DNA of 6,399 nt from JAIPEI01 sp041685835 (GTDB lineage: Bacteria > Desulfobacterota > DSM-4660 > Desulfatiglandales > HGW-15). This document shows positions 6,328 to 6,399 of this stretch, piece by piece. The DNA lies in contig JAWLEX010000155.1 of NCBI GenBank assembly GCA_041685835.1, forward strand, positions 1 to 6,399. Reading direction: 5' to 3'. The notes below the pieces were generated by a model. The model saw only the letters and a program-made list of their open reading frames with translations, did not search any database and had not been told where the DNA came from. The translations under genes and the position numbers were made by a program. The first letter of the stretch is position 1, and each line of letters starts with the position of its first letter.

Positions 6328-6399
6328 CTATTCCGCGCTTAGGCGCGGATATGACCCGGAGGCGCCGCAGTCCGGGATCAGCGCCTCTTTGAGGTCACG
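6328..6399 (-). CDS. C-terminal tail of the upstream gene, possibly recB
   Basis: The only minus-strand frame open to the right edge ends at TAG 6330-6328 and encodes 23 residues (RDLKEALIPDC and a short polar tail). Nothing in so short a piece proves identity. The position, 17 nt before recD on the same strand, is where recB usually lies. The Leu-rich RDLKEALIP stretch would fit the variable end of RecB after its nuclease domain. RecB is therefore an inference from context, and any other operon gene remains possible. Confidence 0.5.
   Translation of the reverse strand, partial: RDLKEALIPDCGASGSYPRLSAE

Overview
The window is GC-rich, densely packed bacterial DNA with no RNA genes, mobile elements or CRISPR arrays that I can see. 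It appears to be chromosomal DNA of a Gram-negative bacterium: it carries a RecBCD-type RecD subunit, an exported MORN-repeat protein and a MATE transporter. A desulfobacterial/deltaproteobacterial host would fit the base composition and gene style. That is an impression only, because no taxonomic marker is present.

Layout. On the + strand, 1-960 is the C-terminal two thirds of a MATE-family efflux transporter whose start lies outside the window. The rest is a minus-strand gene row, read from the right edge leftward. It begins with the last 23 codons of an upstream gene (6399-6328, plausibly recB). After a 17 nt gap comes recD, the exodeoxyribonuclease V alpha subunit (6310-4442). A 208 nt leader with a repeated sequence module follows (4441-4234). 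Next is a second, separate RecD-family helicase of the RecD2 (RecD/TraA) type (4233-2050). The row ends with an exported protein made almost entirely of MORN repeats (2021-939). The MORN gene and the MATE gene converge and share 22 bp at their 3' ends.

How the genes fit together. RecD1 is the 5'-3' helicase of the RecBCD double-strand-break repair nuclease. RecD2 is a stand-alone 5'-3' helicase, best known from bacteria that lack RecBCD. Here both lie in tandem on one strand, probably in one transcription unit or two closely linked ones. The MORN gene starts 28 nt after recD2 with a near-perfect Shine-Dalgarno, so it is probably co-transcribed, although no functional link between an exported MORN protein and DNA repair is established. 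The main points for a second look are the RecD1-RecD2 pair with its MORN partner, the repeated GTTTATCGCC...GCCCATGG modules in the leader between the helicases, and the three-unit super-repeat inside the MORN array. I see no clear evidence for an entirely new system.
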